Below the pieces are notes generated by a model that saw only the letters and a list, made by a program, of their open reading frames with translations, made no database searches and was not told the DNA's origin. A program made the position numbers and the translations under genes. A DNA stretch of 64,000 nucleotides, from the NCBI GenBank assembly GCA_944389145.1, contig CALXLH010000039.1, positions 29,527 through 93,526 on the forward strand, in the 5' to 3' direction. The number at the start of each line of letters is the position of its first letter. The stretch's first letter is position 1. Below are positions 16,275 through 25,487 of the stretch, in pieces. Source of the DNA: an uncultured Spirochaetaceae bacterium (GTDB lineage: Bacteria > Spirochaetota > Spirochaetia > Sphaerochaetales > Sphaerochaetaceae).

Positions 16275-18758
16275 ATGACATTTCTGAACCCTGACGAGAT
16301 AGCTCAGCAGCAGCGTAATGAAGAGACAACAAAGCTTCAGATAATCACGCCGGAGATCCTGAAGAAATGGGATGACAAGCGGATAATCATGGAATATGTG
16401 TTCACCGATGGGCGTATATCCATCGACGAATATAATGTCGCACATAGGGGAAAGCAGAAGAAGGCTGATTACCTCCTTCTCCATCGCGACAATCTTATCC
16501 TAGCTATCGTAGAGGCTAAGGGACAGGATGTATCGGCAGATGACGGCTATCAGCAGGCTGTGGATTATGCCCGTATTCTTGATGTTCCGTTTGCATATGC
16601 TACTAATGGCATTGACCTCATCGAGAAGGACATGATATCCGGGCTGAATAAGAAGATGAAGCTCTCCCAGCTTCCAGGACCTGATGAGCTTTGGGTGCGC
16701 TATAAGGCTGAGAAAGAGATCTCTGATGATGAAGAGAATGTCATAACCTATCCTTATTACTACGAGGCTGGCGGCAAGAAGCCAAGATACTATCAGCGCA
16801 TCGCCATCAACCGTGTTATTGAGCATATAGTCAAGGGTGAGGATCGTATACTCCTTGTCATGGCTACAGGCACCGGCAAGACATTTACGGCGTTTCAGAT
16901 CATCTGGAGGCTCTGGAAGACGCATTTCAAGAGGAAGATCCTCTTCCTTGCTGACAGAAACATCCTTGTTGATCAGACGATGAGAAAGGATTTCAAGCCA
17001 TTCACGGACGCTATGGAGAAGATAGATAATGCCAAGATCAATACATCAAAGGATATCTATCTTGCGCTCTACCAGCAGTTGAAATCTAAGGATACTGATT
17101 ACTACAAGCGGTTTCCTTCTGATTTCTTCGACCTCATCGTCGTTGACGAATGCCATAGGAGCTCCGCTACCCCTGATTCCAACTGGCATGAGATACTCGG
17201 ATACTTCAGCTCAGCAACTCAGATAGGCCTTACGGCAACCCCGAAGGAGACTGGGGTCGCAGAGGCACAGGAAGAGGAAGCTGAAGCCAAGGAAAGGCTT
17301 GAACGTGCAATAATTGCAGGAGAGGTTGCTGAGAAGGAAAGGGCATATAAGGCATTGAAGAAGGCAACGGAGAAACGCGAGGAAGCCGAATCTGAATCAA
17401 ATGCCGCATACTTTGGTAATCCTATATATACCTATTCGCTCAAGCAGGGAATCGAGGATGGATTCCTTGCACCATATAAGGTCATATCAGTTGAGCTTGA
17501 TATCGACAAATACGGCTATAAACCTAAGCCGGGCACGAAGGATATGGATGGCAATCCTGTCGAAGATAGGCGGTATTACCAGAACGAGTTTGATAAGAAG
17601 ATTGTCGTTGTTGATAGGCGTAAGCTCGTTGCGAAGCGCATAAGCGATTACCTCAAGACCAATGACCGTTATGGTAAGACGATAGTATTCTGCGAGGATA
17701 TCCCGCACTGCGAGGAGATGGTCCGCTTTCTTGAGAATGAGAATGCTGACCTTGTCGCAGAGGATTCGAGATACGTCATGCAGATAACAGGAGACAATGA
17801 GATCGGCAAGAAGCAGCTCGATAACTTCGTCGATCCTTCTTCGAAGTATCCTGTGATTGCTGTAACAAGCCGTCTAATGTCTACCGGGGTGGATGCTGAG
17901 ACATGTGAGAATATCGTCCTCGACAGGTCCATCGGCAGCATGACGGAGTTCAAGCAGATAATCGGCCGTGGCACGAGGATCAAGAAGGAATATGAGATCG
18001 ATGGTGAGGAGAGGTCGAAGATGTACTTCTCCATCCTCGATTTCAGACGCAACTACCTGAAGTTCCAGGATCCGTCATTCGATGGCGATCCTGTGACCGT
18101 TACGGATGTACCAGAGGGTGGCGACTTCCCGAAGCCACCTGTACGTCCTACTCCGCCTCCTGCCGGCACTCCTAAACCACCAACAGCCACGAAGCAGATA
18201 AGGGTGAATGGCGTCGATGTATCGATCATCGATGAGGAAGTAACGTATCTAGACCAGAATGGCAACCTCGTGAAGCAGAACCTCGATTCATGCGTCAGGA
18301 ACAATATCCTCACGCAGTATCCTGACTATGAGGACTTCAGGAAGGCTTGGCTCCTTGCCAAGGATAAGGCGCGCTTCGCTTCTGAGCTTCTTCTTGATGA
18401 TGAATGGGGAAAGCGCTTCAAGATCCAGTATGGATACACAGTTGATGACTTCGATATCATCGCGTATCTCGGCTATGACATAGAGCCTCCGATGTCGAAG
18501 CATCAGAGGACGCATAACGCGGCGATAGCAAGGCTTCTCGATTCGATGGATGACGAGAAGAAAGGAATAGTGAGGACGCTTCTTGATGCGTATGCGGAGA
18601 CGAATTTCCAGAACCTCAGGGATATAAAGACGGTATTCTCGATGCCTGCTTTCACGGAGATGGGTTATACGCCGCTGAAGATAATCAAGGATTATTTCGG
18701 ATCCAAGGATAAGTATTTTATTTTCCTCAGTGAACTGGAAAACAGGCTATATGAATAA
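16275..18758 (+). CDS. hsdR: Type I restriction endonuclease, R subunit (EcoEI type)
   Basis: The 827-aa motor and nuclease subunit. The N-terminal PD-(D/E)xK nuclease shows K-K-A-D-Y-L-L and V-E-A-K-G-Q (about residues 60-80). The SF2 helicase follows: Walker A A-T-G-T-G-K-T-F (about 197), D-E-C-H-R-S-S (about 295), T-A-T-P-K (320-324), and motif VI I-G-R-G-T-R. The C-terminal part is EcoEI_R-like. Unusual: between T-A-T-P and A-Y-F-G-N-P-I-Y sits an extra, almost purely charged/alanine helix of about 48 residues (327-375), predicted coiled coil. GGGAG precedes the ATG. First gene of hsdR-hsdM-hsdS. Confidence 0.95.
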   Translation: MTFLNPDEIAQQQRNEETTKLQIITPEILKKWDDKRIIMEYVFTDGRISIDEYNVAHRGKQKKADYLLLHRDNLILAIVEAKGQDVSADDGYQQAVDYARILDVPFAYATNGIDLIEKDMISGLNKKMKLSQLPGPDELWVRYKAEKEISDDEENVITYPYYYEAGGKKPRYYQRIAINRVIEHIVKGEDRILLVMATGTGKTFTAFQIIWRLWKTHFKRKILFLADRNILVDQTMRKDFKPFTDAMEKIDNAKINTSKDIYLALYQQLKSKDTDYYKRFPSDFFDLIVVDECHRSSATPDSNWHEILGYFSSATQIGLTATPKETGVAEAQEEEAEAKERLERAIIAGEVAEKERAYKALKKATEKREEAESESNAAYFGNPIYTYSLKQGIEDGFLAPYKVISVELDIDKYGYKPKPGTKDMDGNPVEDRRYYQNEFDKKIVVVDRRKLVAKRISDYLKTNDRYGKTIVFCEDIPHCEEMVRFLENENADLVAEDSRYVMQITGDNEIGKKQLDNFVDPSSKYPVIAVTSRLMSTGVDAETCENIVLDRSIGSMTEFKQIIGRGTRIKKEYEIDGEERSKMYFSILDFRRNYLKFQDPSFDGDPVTVTDVPEGGDFPKPPVRPTPPPAGTPKPPTATKQIRVNGVDVSIIDEEVTYLDQNGNLVKQNLDSCVRNNILTQYPDYEDFRKAWLLAKDKARFASELLLDDEWGKRFKIQYGYTVDDFDIIAYLGYDIEPPMSKHQRTHNAAIARLLDSMDDEKKGIVRTLLDAYAETNFQNLRDIKTVFSMPAFTEMGYTPLKIIKDYFGSKDKYFIFLSELENRLYE

Positions 18759-18778
18759 TTGATAGGAGAAATCAATAA

Positions 18779-20287
18779 ATGGGATTGGAGACTCTTATAA
18801 AAAGGCTCAAGGATATAATGAGAAAGGATATGGGTGTCGATGGGGATGCCCAAAGGCTTCAGCAAATCGTCTGGCTTATATTCCTCAAGATATTTGATTA
18901 TAAGGAAGAGACGGCTGAACTTGATGACAATTATGTTCCTATAATCCCTGAAGGCTATAGATGGCGGGATTGGGCCGTAGGAACATCGCTGAAGGACCAG
19001 CTGACAGGGGACGAGCTATTAAGCTTCGTCAACAATGTTCTTCTTCCTGTTCTTAGTGGCAACGAGATCAAGGACGAGAACGGGAAGATGATTATCCCGT
19101 TCGACTCTACGGATGAGCGAAGTATGCTGGTTAAGTCTATTATCCGGAGTTCATCTAATCTTATGCATAATGGATATCTTCTTAGGGATGTAGTCAATAT
19201 TCTGAATGAAGTGGACTTTTCTGACATTAATGACACACATCAGTTCAACATTGTGTATGAGGAATTATTGAAAGGACTCCAGTCCGCAGGAACGATGGGG
19301 GAATTCTATACAGGCCGTGCGATAACACGTTTCGGCATAGATAAGGTCGATCCTCAGATAGGGGGCATGCTTGCAGATTGGGCTTGCGGAACCGGAGGAT
19401 TCCTCATCGATGCTCTTAATCATATGAGAGCGCAGGTTGGCAATGATCCTGACAAGCAGAGGATGCTTCAGCACGCAGTCCGTGGTGGTGAGTTCAAACC
19501 TATGCCATACCGTCTTTGTGTCACAAACCTCCTTCTTCATGACATAGAGCTTCCTGATATTACATATGGTGATTCTCTCGATCAGAAGAACTTTGCTGAT
19601 TATAAGGGAGATGACTTAGTGGATTATGCTGCTCTGAATCCTCCATATGGTGGTGTTGCCCTTGAATCTGACCTCAAATCCTTTCCGGCGAATCTTAGAA
19701 GTTCAGAAACGGCGGACCTATTCGTTGCTTTGACAGTTAAGAGGCTTAAGAAGAAAGGACGGGCAGTTATCGTTCTTCCTGATGGATTCCTTTTTGGCAA
19801 TGACAATGCGAAGGTAGAGATCAAGAAGTATCTCATGAAGGAGTGCGATCTCCATACGATCATCAGACTTCCTCAGACATGCTTCTCTCCGTATACATCA
19901 ATAGCTACGAACCTCCTGTTCTTCGATAAGACAGGGCCTACGGAAGCAATATGGTTCTATCGTCTTGATATGCCGGACGGCTATAAGCATTTCTCAAAGA
20001 CAAAGCCTATGAGACGTGAGCATTTCGCTCCTGTTGATGAATGGTGGGATAACCGCACTGAGATAAAGGATGCGGATACCGATACCTACAAGGCTAAGAG
20101 ATATACCATCGATGAGATACAGGCCAATGGCTATAATATCGACCTCTGCGGATATCCAACAGCTGTTAAGGAGATACTCTCACCAGAAGATACGATAAGG
20201 AACTTCATGGAGCACAGAGCAACGCTCAATGAGAAGCTCGATAAGCAGCTTCATGACATCCTTGCTCTCATGGAGGGACAGCAGTGA
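18779..20287 (+). CDS. hsdM: Type I restriction-modification DNA methyltransferase, M subunit
   Basis: The 502-aa adenine-N6 methyltransferase subunit. The N-terminal helical HsdM_N domain (about 1-150) is followed by the SAM-binding motif I A-D-W-A-C-G-T-G-G-F-L (about residue 198) and the catalytic N-P-P-Y-G-G (about 286). It works as M2S for modification and R2M2S for restriction. AGGAGAAA lies upstream of the ATG. Its stop overlaps the GTG start of hsdS (GTGA). Confidence 0.96.
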   Translation: MGLETLIKRLKDIMRKDMGVDGDAQRLQQIVWLIFLKIFDYKEETAELDDNYVPIIPEGYRWRDWAVGTSLKDQLTGDELLSFVNNVLLPVLSGNEIKDENGKMIIPFDSTDERSMLVKSIIRSSSNLMHNGYLLRDVVNILNEVDFSDINDTHQFNIVYEELLKGLQSAGTMGEFYTGRAITRFGIDKVDPQIGGMLADWACGTGGFLIDALNHMRAQVGNDPDKQRMLQHAVRGGEFKPMPYRLCVTNLLLHDIELPDITYGDSLDQKNFADYKGDDLVDYAALNPPYGGVALESDLKSFPANLRSSETADLFVALTVKRLKKKGRAVIVLPDGFLFGNDNAKVEIKKYLMKECDLHTIIRLPQTCFSPYTSIATNLLFFDKTGPTEAIWFYRLDMPDGYKHFSKTKPMRREHFAPVDEWWDNRTEIKDADTDTYKAKRYTIDEIQANGYNIDLCGYPTAVKEILSPEDTIRNFMEHRATLNEKLDKQLHDILALMEGQQ

Positions 20288-21783
20288 TAGGAATCTGTGA
20301 AGACCTCAGAAAATCAGTACTGCAGGCAGCTATTCAAGGCAAGCTTACACAGCAGCTTCCGGAAGATGGGGATGCAGAGGCTCTCTATGCTGAAATCCAG
20401 AAAGAGAAGCAGAAGCTCATTAAGGAAGGAAAGATCAAAAAGGAGAAGCCGCTACCTGAAATAACCGAGGATGATATTCCGTTTGATATCCCGGAGAATT
20501 GGAAGTGGGTTCATGTCGGAGAAGTAGTAAAGAATGTACAATATGGTACTGCTAAAAAATCATCAAAAACGGGGCTCATTCCGGTATTGAGGATGGGCAA
20601 TATTCAGAACGGCAAGATTGACTATTCAAATCTCGTCTATACTTCTGATGTAGATGAGATAAGCCATTACGCATTACAGAAAGATGATTTACTTTTCAAT
20701 CGTACCAACAGCAGAGACCAGGTTGGCAAAGTAGCAATCTATAAAGCAGAAATGCCTGCAATTTATGCCGGCTATCTTGTTCGTATAACTCCTGTTCAAG
20801 TTGATTCTGATTATATCAATTATGTTATGCAGACATCTTATTACTGGGAATACTGCCAAGCTGTTAAGAGTGATGCTATTGGCCAGTCCAATATTAATGC
20901 AGAGAAGTTGAAAAACTTTATTTTTCCGCTTCCTTCTCTTCCTGAGCAGAAACGCATCGTTGCACGTGTCGATGAGCTCATGAAGAGAATCGATGAGATG
21001 GAGAAGACGGAGAAGGATATCACAGCGCTGTATGATGCGTTCCCGGGGGATATGAAGGCATCGCTTCTGCAGGCGGCGATACAGGGAAAGCTCACTGAAC
21101 AGCTGGCATCGGATGGTGATGCAGAGACGCTGTATGTTGATATCCAGAAGGAGAAGCAGGGGCTTATCAAAGAAGGGAAGATCAAGAAGGAGAAGCCGCT
21201 TTCGGAGATATTAGAGGATGATATCCCGTTTGATATCCCGGAGAAATGGAAATGGGTAAGACAAGCAGAAGTCTGTAGAATTTATACAGGTAACAGTATT
21301 CCTGAACATATTAAACTTGAAAAATATATGAAGTCAGGTATTGAGGGGTACAACTATATTGGTACAAAAGATGTTTCTTTTGATCATGTAATCGATTATG
21401 AGAATGGTGTACGCATCCCGTATTCTGAACAAAGGTTCAAGCTCGCTCCTGAAGGATCAAGCCTTATTTGTATAGAGGGAGGAAGTGCGGGTAAAAAAGT
21501 AGGTTTTCTCTCACAGACTGTTTGTTTTGGTAATAAGCTATGTATGTTTAACCCGTATCTTATTGAACAGAAATATATTTACTATTGGTTGCAATCTCCA
21601 ACCTTTCTTGAAAGCTTCTTTGAAAGAATGAATGGCATTATTGGTGGAGTAAAAATAAATGCTCTTTCTAATATTATTATGCCATTGCCTCCTCTTGAAG
21701 AGCAGAAGCGCATCGTCGAGAAGCTGGATCAACTACTACCTCTCTGTGATTCCATGAAGGAGGCCATAGATGCCACGGCCTAA
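20284..21783 (+). CDS. hsdS: Type I restriction-modification specificity subunit
   Basis: The 499-aa DNA-recognition subunit. Two target recognition domains (about residues 75-225 and 325-475) are each preceded by a nearly identical 64-residue spacer (residues 13-76 and 262-325, 53 of 64 identical) and followed by a P/E-E-Q-K-R-I-V helix. TRD1 contains N-W-K-W-V-H and TRD2 K-W-K-W-V-R at their starts; the rest of the two TRDs is unrelated, so the target should be bipartite and asymmetric. The start is a GTG overlapping the hsdM stop. The second TRD is AT-richer than the spacers, which fits acquisition by recombination. Confidence 0.94.
   Translation: MIGICEDLRKSVLQAAIQGKLTQQLPEDGDAEALYAEIQKEKQKLIKEGKIKKEKPLPEITEDDIPFDIPENWKWVHVGEVVKNVQYGTAKKSSKTGLIPVLRMGNIQNGKIDYSNLVYTSDVDEISHYALQKDDLLFNRTNSRDQVGKVAIYKAEMPAIYAGYLVRITPVQVDSDYINYVMQTSYYWEYCQAVKSDAIGQSNINAEKLKNFIFPLPSLPEQKRIVARVDELMKRIDEMEKTEKDITALYDAFPGDMKASLLQAAIQGKLTEQLASDGDAETLYVDIQKEKQGLIKEGKIKKEKPLSEILEDDIPFDIPEKWKWVRQAEVCRIYTGNSIPEHIKLEKYMKSGIEGYNYIGTKDVSFDHVIDYENGVRIPYSEQRFKLAPEGSSLICIEGGSAGKKVGFLSQTVCFGNKLCMFNPYLIEQKYIYYWLQSPTFLESFFERMNGIIGGVKINALSNIIMPLPPLEEQKRIVEKLDQLLPLCDSMKEAIDATA
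20320..20510 (+). repeat. hsdS internal direct repeat, copy 1
   Basis: A 191-bp segment repeated 747 bp downstream without insertions or deletions. It encodes the conserved spacer in front of TRD1 and ends at the N-W-K-W-V codons. Confidence 0.85.
21067..21257 (+). repeat. hsdS internal direct repeat, copy 2
   Basis: Second copy of the hsdS spacer repeat, in front of TRD2 and about 83% identical in protein sequence to copy 1. Such paired repeats let target recognition domains be exchanged by homologous recombination. Confidence 0.85.
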
Positions 21784-21795
21784 GAGAGAAGGACA

Positions 21796-21888
21796 ATGGA
21801 AGACAATCAATCTGCAGATATCAGCAGATCCTTAAAATCTGTGCTGGTATCAAAGATACGTCTTGGAAAAGCGCGGAGTGATGAATAA
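21796..21888 (+). CDS. Possible 30-aa ORF between hsdS and the DUF262 gene
   Basis: An ATG with GAAGGA 3-8 nt upstream opens a 30-codon frame (starts MEDNQSADISR, ends ARSDE) that stops 18 bp before the DUF262 gene. No family is recognised. It may be a leader that couples translation, a true small protein, or chance. The only support is the ribosome binding site and the position in the operon. Confidence 0.25.
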   Translation: MEDNQSADISRSLKSVLVSKIRLGKARSDE

Positions 21889-21906
21889 GAAGGAGAGACA
21901 ACTTAT

Positions 21907-23682
21907 ATGAATTCTATGCTTTATCAGAGAGCAGATTATAAATTAGATGCTTTGCTATCGGATATCGAAACAGGTGTATTGGGACTTCCAGATCTGCAGC
22001 GACCATTTGTATGGCAAAACATAAAAGTCAGAGATCTTCTCGACTCGATGTTAAGAGGATATCCGATAGGGTATCTAATGCTCTGGGATGCTCCTGATGA
22101 TATCAACAAAGAGAAGCAGATAGGAATCGAAGAACACACAATCAAGGCTCCAAGACAGTTGATTATTGATGGGCAGCAACGTCTTACTTCCTTATATGCA
22201 GTCATGTATGGAAAGGAGGTCTTAGATTCACGTTTCCAGAAGAAGATGATCAGTATTGCCTTCAATCCATTGAAAAGAATATTTGAAGTAACGTCTGCAG
22301 CACATCGTAGAAGCGCTGAGTGGATTCCCGATGTCAGTGTTGTTTTCAGAAACTCAGGGAAGGCATATACATTCATTGGAAGTTTCATCGCAAAACTTTC
22401 TGAATATAGGGTACAGAATGGTAATCCTCTCACACAGGAAGAAGAAGATCTTATTGCAGATAATATCCAGGCATTGCTTTCGTTGAAGGACTACACTGTT
22501 CCAACGTTGACTATATCGAACAAGACTGATGAGGAAGCAGTAGCCGATATATTTGTTCGAGTGAATTCCAAGGGAAAGTCTCTTAATGAGAATGATTTTA
22601 TCCTTACACTAATATCAGTTCATGATGAATCTGTAAGAAGGAAAATTGAGAAATTCTGCAGTGATGCTCTCATTCCCGTTGCTTCTGGAACGTCATACAA
22701 TCAGCTTTTTACACCAAAGGCATCCCACATAATAAGAGCTGTTATGGCTTATGGCTTTAAGCGAGCAAGGCTCCGTTATGCATATATGGTTCTTGAAGGC
22801 AAGGATCTTTCGACCGGTCTGTATGATTCGTCACTGCGAGATAAGATGTTTGATCAGCTAAGGGTAAAGCTTGATATTGTTCTCAATCTTTCAAATTGGC
22901 ATGATTTCATGAATTGTCTTATTTCTGCAGGATATGTTTCATCAAAGCTGATAGCAGCTGATAATGCAATCGTCTATACGTATGTGATGTATCTGATTGG
23001 TCTTTGCGATTTCAAACTTGATAGGATAGAGCTAAGGAAGCTTATTGCCTTATGGTTCTATATGTCAGCAGTAACGATGCGCTATTCAATATCGACCGAA
23101 AGTACAGTTCAGTCAGATCTGAACGACATTGGAAAGCTCACTACAGCTGATGAATTCAGGAGCTATATCATGCAGCGTATTGAAGAAACGTTCACTGATG
23201 ATTTCTTTGCAATACAGCTTCCTGTGAATATGGAGACTTCAGCTGCAATCAGTCCATCGTGGAACGCATATTGTGCCGCACAGAATATCCTAGGAACAGA
23301 TGCTATGTTTTCTTCTGTTCCACTTAAGATCTTGTTCTCTCCTGGTTCAGGTGGGAGTAAATCATCTATCGAGAAGCATCATCTATTTCCTCGTGCATAT
23401 CTTCCGACTATAGGTTATTCAAGCCAGCAAGAAATTAATCAGATTGCCAATTTTGCTTTCATAGAATGGCCTCGCAACATCGCAATATCTGATGAAGCGC
23501 CTTCTGTATATTGGCTCCAGATTATATCTTCAATGAGTACAGATGTGATAAGAAAGCTATGTGATGAGAACGCTCTTCCTGAAGGTTGGGAGAGTATGGA
23601 TTATCCAGAGTTCTTGGATGCAAGACGCCATCTGATGGCTGATATCGTGAAACGTGGATATAAAGCTCTTCTGGTGTTGTGA
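21907..23682 (+). CDS. DUF262/DUF1524 (GmrSD-like) nuclease
   Basis: A 591-aa protein. The N-terminal DUF262 domain has L-P-D-L-Q-R-P-F-V-W-Q, G-Y-P-I-G-Y-L and the I-I-D-G-Q-Q-R-L-T-S-L motif (about residue 86), the ParB-like NTPase site seen in GmrS and SspE. F-V-R-V-N-S-K-G-K-S-L-N-E-N-D-F follows at about 217. The C-terminal DUF1524 HNH-like part has E-K-H-H-L-F-P-R-A-Y (about 490) and a downstream I-A-N-F-A-F. Relatives restrict DNA with modified bases or partner with other defence genes. A strong AAGAAGGAG precedes the ATG. Its place right after hsdS suggests a cargo gene of the restriction locus. Confidence 0.85.
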   Translation: MNSMLYQRADYKLDALLSDIETGVLGLPDLQRPFVWQNIKVRDLLDSMLRGYPIGYLMLWDAPDDINKEKQIGIEEHTIKAPRQLIIDGQQRLTSLYAVMYGKEVLDSRFQKKMISIAFNPLKRIFEVTSAAHRRSAEWIPDVSVVFRNSGKAYTFIGSFIAKLSEYRVQNGNPLTQEEEDLIADNIQALLSLKDYTVPTLTISNKTDEEAVADIFVRVNSKGKSLNENDFILTLISVHDESVRRKIEKFCSDALIPVASGTSYNQLFTPKASHIIRAVMAYGFKRARLRYAYMVLEGKDLSTGLYDSSLRDKMFDQLRVKLDIVLNLSNWHDFMNCLISAGYVSSKLIAADNAIVYTYVMYLIGLCDFKLDRIELRKLIALWFYMSAVTMRYSISTESTVQSDLNDIGKLTTADEFRSYIMQRIEETFTDDFFAIQLPVNMETSAAISPSWNAYCAAQNILGTDAMFSSVPLKILFSPGSGGSKSSIEKHHLFPRAYLPTIGYSSQQEINQIANFAFIEWPRNIAISDEAPSVYWLQIISSMSTDVIRKLCDENALPEGWESMDYPEFLDARRHLMADIVKRGYKALLVL

Positions 23683-23781
23683 TTGTTTTCGACCGAATAT
23701 ATTTGGTTTGGATGGGCATAGGAATCCTTGATTTATGACATTGGTCTAACATGGTAGATAATTTATATTGGAGAAAACAAC

Positions 23782-25443
23782 ATGAACGTATTTCTGCCTT
23801 ATAGTTTTACATTCAATGGTTATAAATGTTTCAAAGAAGTAAATAGCCTTCCGTGGTTTAAGTCTTTTAATGTCATAATCGGTCGTAATAATTCAGGGAA
23901 ATCATCTTTCATTGATATAATCCATTCTCTTTGCGATGCAAATTTCCGTGCAAGTATTTCTAAAGATATTAGAATAACAATGAAATACAGAATTGATGGA
24001 TATGAATACTTTGATCTCGATAATCTTGATTTGCAGATTTACAGAAATAGAAGTTTAACTCTTTCTTATTTTGGCTTGCATTTTATTGGTAAAGAACTAA
24101 TAGCGGATGTAAGCTTAAAACAACATAACTCTGGATATAACAATTCATATGATATAGTATCTGGAAAAAGGTATGACATAGATAATAACATAGTATTATT
24201 AAAGTTAAATGATGATACTATGCTTGATCCTTTCAACAATTCAGTTTTCAGATGTGTATCAAGTGAAAGAGATATCACCCCAGAGGCGTTCTTTTCTGGT
24301 GCAGACCAAATCGATATAGATTCTAATGGTATAGGAACAACCAGATATGTCTGCTCGATACTTAATAATAAGAATAAGAAAGATACAATCATACAGGAAG
24401 ATGTGCTAAACGCTTTTAATGAGATACTTGGTACTGATGGTCATTATAGAAACATAAAGGTTAAGCAGGATAATGGTGATAATTGGGAAATTGTCTTAGA
24501 AGATGATGATAAAAACCAATACCAGATATCAAAGTTAGGAAGCGGACTGAAAACCATTCTGATGGTACTTTTGAATCTAATTGCTATTTCAAATGATTTC
24601 AAAGACAAAACCATGGTATTTGCTTTTGAAGAGTTGGAGAATAATCTTCATCCTGCATTAGAGAAGCGACTATATTCTTACATATTCAATTATGCCCAGA
24701 AAAATAATTATATGATTTTCCTGACAACACATTCCCCGGTCGCAATAGATATGTTTTCAAGAGAAGAATCTGTCCAATTCTATAAGACAGAGAGAAATTC
24801 TAGTGGCTATCAAATTGTTCCGATCTCAAGTTTTGATGATTCAATTGAAGTAATAGACGATCTAGGGATTAAAGCCAGTGATCTCTTACAAGCAAACGGC
24901 ATAATATGGGTAGAAGGGCCTTCTGATAGGATATATATCAAGAATTGGCTAAATGCGAAGTATTCTGGAATTTTTGAAGAGGGAAGGGACTACCAATTCG
25001 TTTATTATGGGGGAAGATTGTTGGCCCACTATACTGCATGTGACCCTATGAAAGAAGAAGTCGATAGCTATATCAATGTCCTCGCGGTAAATTCAAAGGC
25101 TTTCTTTGTGATGGACAGCGATCAGGATTCTCTTGATGATCCCTTGGATAAACGTAAAGAACGTATAATACAAAGACTCAAAGAGAAAGATATGGCTTAT
25201 TGGGTTACAAAAGGCAGGGAGATAGAGAATTATCTTGATTTATCGAAAAGCGGCATTCAGCTAGGGCAATTTGATAAATTGGAAGATATGCCTAAGATGG
25301 CGAACTTCGATAAGATCAATTTTGCAAGGCAACATCATGGAGATGTAGATTTCAATAAATACAATTTAAATGAGGATTTAAAATTGTTGGCGAATGAAAT
25401 CGCAAGATGGAATGGTAGAGAGTTGCCTGCTGATAAATGCTGA
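23782..25443 (+). CDS. OLD-family ATPase/TOPRIM nuclease
   Basis: A 553-aa class-1-like overcoming-lysogenization-defect protein. The ABC-type ATPase has Walker A G-R-N-N-S-G-K-S-S (residues 34-42), an S-G-L-K-T signature-like segment (about 253), Walker B V-F-A-F-E-E-L-E-N-N-L-H (about 278-289) and the H-loop L-T-T-H-S-P (about 313). The TOPRIM nuclease has V-E-G-P-S-D-R (about 375) and M-D-S-D-Q-D-S (about 443). OLD proteins cleave DNA in antiphage defence. No UvrD-like helicase gene follows, so it is not Gabija. GGAGAAA precedes the ATG. The gene is clearly AT-richer than hsdR. Confidence 0.88.
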   Translation: MNVFLPYSFTFNGYKCFKEVNSLPWFKSFNVIIGRNNSGKSSFIDIIHSLCDANFRASISKDIRITMKYRIDGYEYFDLDNLDLQIYRNRSLTLSYFGLHFIGKELIADVSLKQHNSGYNNSYDIVSGKRYDIDNNIVLLKLNDDTMLDPFNNSVFRCVSSERDITPEAFFSGADQIDIDSNGIGTTRYVCSILNNKNKKDTIIQEDVLNAFNEILGTDGHYRNIKVKQDNGDNWEIVLEDDDKNQYQISKLGSGLKTILMVLLNLIAISNDFKDKTMVFAFEELENNLHPALEKRLYSYIFNYAQKNNYMIFLTTHSPVAIDMFSREESVQFYKTERNSSGYQIVPISSFDDSIEVIDDLGIKASDLLQANGIIWVEGPSDRIYIKNWLNAKYSGIFEEGRDYQFVYYGGRLLAHYTACDPMKEEVDSYINVLAVNSKAFFVMDSDQDSLDDPLDKRKERIIQRLKEKDMAYWVTKGREIENYLDLSKSGIQLGQFDKLEDMPKMANFDKINFARQHHGDVDFNKYNLNEDLKLLANEIARWNGRELPADKC

Positions 25444-25487
25444 TTTAACAGTATGGATTTAACCTAAAGAAGAACTACGATAGGCCA

